From Nitrospira defluvii (GTDB taxonomy: Bacteria > Nitrospirota > Nitrospiria > Nitrospirales > Nitrospiraceae), in contig JACQHN010000454.1 of the NCBI GenBank assembly GCA_016199015.1, positions 1 through 6,051 on the forward strand: a stretch of 6,051 nucleotides of DNA. The letters run 5' to 3'. Positions within the stretch are counted from its first letter, which is position 1. Each line of letters begins with the position of its first letter. Below, piece after piece: positions 4,961 through 6,051 of this stretch. The notes under the pieces were generated by a model. That model did not search any database, was not told where the DNA came from, and saw only the letters and a program-made list of their open reading frames with translations. The position numbers were made by a program, and so were the translations under genes.

Positions 4961-6051
4961 TTACTCCTCCCGCACAAAGGGTTTTCTGACCCGTATCCGT
5001 GCGTCCACGATGCGGTAGCCTTGGCCGGGCGGTAGGGCAAAGATGGGGTTGAGGTCCAGTTCCACGATTTCAGGCACTGCTTCGACGAGCCGTGACAGCC
5101 TGAGCAATAGTTCTTGGATCGCGTCGACGTCCCCCGGCGGATGACCGCGATAGCCCTGCAGGAGGCGGTAGCCCTTGATGCCGCGAATCAAATCGGCGGC
5201 ATCCAATTCCGTGAGCGGTGTAATGCGGAAGCGCACGTCTCCAAGAATCTCGACGTGAATTCCGCCGAGCCCGAAGCCGATCAAGGGGCCGAAGGACGGA
5301 TCCTGCACCATGCCGGCCATGACTTCGACGCCGCCGGTCACCATCGGTTGGACCAGCACCCCCTCCATCGCCTCAAGGTTCCTGTCTTGAGCCAGCCGCG
5401 CCGCGATCTTGTCATAGGCCGCGCGCACCTCGGCTTCGGTGGCCAGATTCAACTGCACGCCGCCGATGTCGGTCTTATGGACGAGCGTATGGGAGGCCAG
5501 CTTGACGGCCACCGGAAATCCGATCCGCGCGGCGATCATGGCGGCTTCCTCGGCGGTCGTCGCCACACCGCCCGGCGGCAGCGGGGTCGACATCGCGCTC
5601 AGGACGGCGCGTGTTTCGGTGGCCGTCAGCCAGCCATCTCCCCGTTTGGCGAGGGCTTCGCGACAGCTCGTTCTGACGGTCGAGAGGTCGAGATCATCGA
5701 AGTCGGGAACCATACCGGCGGGACGGTCGCGCCACTGCACATACCCGGCGATTTTTCCCAAGACCCGCGCCGGTAGTTCAGGCAAGCCGAAGGTGGGGAT
5801 GGTTTCGTTCGGGAGCGAAAATCTCCGCTCGCGATCCGTTTCCACCATCCAGCCGATGTAGACCGGTTTTCTGGTCTGTCCGGTTGCTCGCGCCGCGACG
5901 ATGCCTTTTCTGATTCCTTCCGCGATGGGATCGACATCCGTGGCCGTGACAGCAATGTAGAGAATGATGAGGGCGTCGATGTCGTCGGATGTCAGTAGTG
6001 TGACGATGGCCTGCTCGTATTGCTCCGGCGTGGCGGAGGCGATGAGATCAA
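4961..6051 (-). CDS. Acyl-CoA synthetase (NDP-forming), ATP-grasp C-terminal portion, partial
   Basis: The frame is open from the right window edge to TAA 4961-4963, giving 362 visible residues; the N-terminus is outside. It should not be started at the internal Met at 5848, because the preceding 67 codons carry clear family sequence. Residues 1-67 (beginning DLIASATPEQYEQAIVTLL, then IDALIILY) match the end of the succinyl-CoA-ligase-like domain. Then follows an ATP-grasp_5 (PF13549) module: PLPPGGVATTAEEA, VAVKLASHTLVHKTDIGGV, GVLVQPMV, FGLGGIHVEILGDVRF and ELDLNPIFALPPG near the end. Enzymes of this family interconvert an acyl-CoA plus NDP and phosphate with the free acid, NTP and CoA through a phosphohistidine; the CoA-binding front part lies beyond the window. 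No GNAT acetyltransferase domain follows, which argues against a Pat-type protein acetyltransferase of the usual order. The acyl substrate (acetate or another acid) is undetermined. Confidence 0.92.
   Translation of the reverse strand, partial: DLIASATPEQYEQAIVTLLTSDDIDALIILYIAVTATDVDPIAEGIRKGIVAARATGQTRKPVYIGWMVETDRERRFSLPNETIPTFGLPELPARVLGKIAGYVQWRDRPAGMVPDFDDLDLSTVRTSCREALAKRGDGWLTATETRAVLSAMSTPLPPGGVATTAEEAAMIAARIGFPVAVKLASHTLVHKTDIGGVQLNLATEAEVRAAYDKIAARLAQDRNLEAMEGVLVQPMVTGGVEVMAGMVQDPSFGPLIGFGLGGIHVEILGDVRFRITPLTELDAADLIRGIKGYRLLQGYRGHPPGDVDAIQELLLRLSRLVEAVPEIVELDLNPIFALPPGQGYRIVDARIRVRKPFVREE
4964..4970 (-). promoter_or_regulatory. Ribosome binding site of the methyltransferase, inside the synthetase 3' end
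   Basis: On the minus strand GGAGGAG encodes the last residues of the synthetase immediately before its TAA stop (4961-4963), and lies eight bases before the methyltransferase ATG. A site inside the upstream coding sequence points to translational coupling. Confidence 0.75.
4989..5155. repeat. Diverged direct repeat, copy 2 (partner 3884-4050)
   Basis: This is the intact copy, lying within the C-terminal coding part of the acyl-CoA synthetase. Together with copy 1 it brackets the methyltransferase gene in the same orientation. Confidence 0.85.

Noticed and set aside
5114..5776. Plus-strand ORF of 220 codons
   Set aside because: It is antisense to the ATP-grasp coding region of the synthetase. 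The Gly/His/Arg-rich translation has no recognisable domain.

Overview
The window looks like a bacterial chromosome segment of fairly high GC, with a multihaem cytochrome c, an accessory block of toxin-antitoxin (TA) genes, and a metabolic gene pair on the opposite strand. A five-haem membrane-anchored cytochrome beside an NDP-forming acyl-CoA synthetase would suit a chemolithotroph such as Nitrospira. That assignment is an impression from gene content, not a demonstrated match.

Layout. Positions 1-1185 (+): the possible tail of an upstream gene, a pentahaem c-type cytochrome (34-588), and a closely following gene of unknown function (604-858). The reading frame of that last gene stays open after an amber codon up to 1185, so it may be a broken gene of about 190 codons. 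Positions 1170-1862 (+): a complete HI1419/HI1420-type TA operon, toxin first. Its promoter contains a perfect 22-bp palindrome, and the toxin start codon lies where transcription should begin, so the toxin mRNA is probably leaderless. Positions 1945-2226 (+): an orphan XRE-type antitoxin, also cut by an in-frame amber codon and with no toxin partner. Positions 2415-2986 (+): a second complete TA operon, antitoxin first, with a PF09720-type antitoxin and a RelE/ParE toxin. Positions 3171-3744 (+): a PD-(D/E)XK nuclease-like gene broken by two frameshifts, one of them an exact 8-bp tandem duplication.

Positions 3853-6051 (-): an acyl-CoA synthetase (NDP-forming, ATP-grasp end) runs in from the right edge. 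A TylF-like SAM-dependent methyltransferase follows it 5 nt downstream and is probably translationally coupled. Beyond the methyltransferase lies a detached second copy of the synthetase C-terminus, 79% identical in DNA over 143 ungapped positions but nearly identical in protein. The methyltransferase therefore sits between two diverged direct copies of the same gene end.

Overall this is an accessory region in decay: two intact TA modules, one orphan antitoxin, one twice-frameshifted gene, one probable amber-interrupted gene and one gene-end remnant between conserved neighbours. I see no RNA genes, CRISPR array, transposase or convincing intrinsic terminator. I do not see a clearly new multi-gene system; the most informative items are the decay scars, the leaderless palindromic TA promoter and the methyltransferase between the repeated gene ends.
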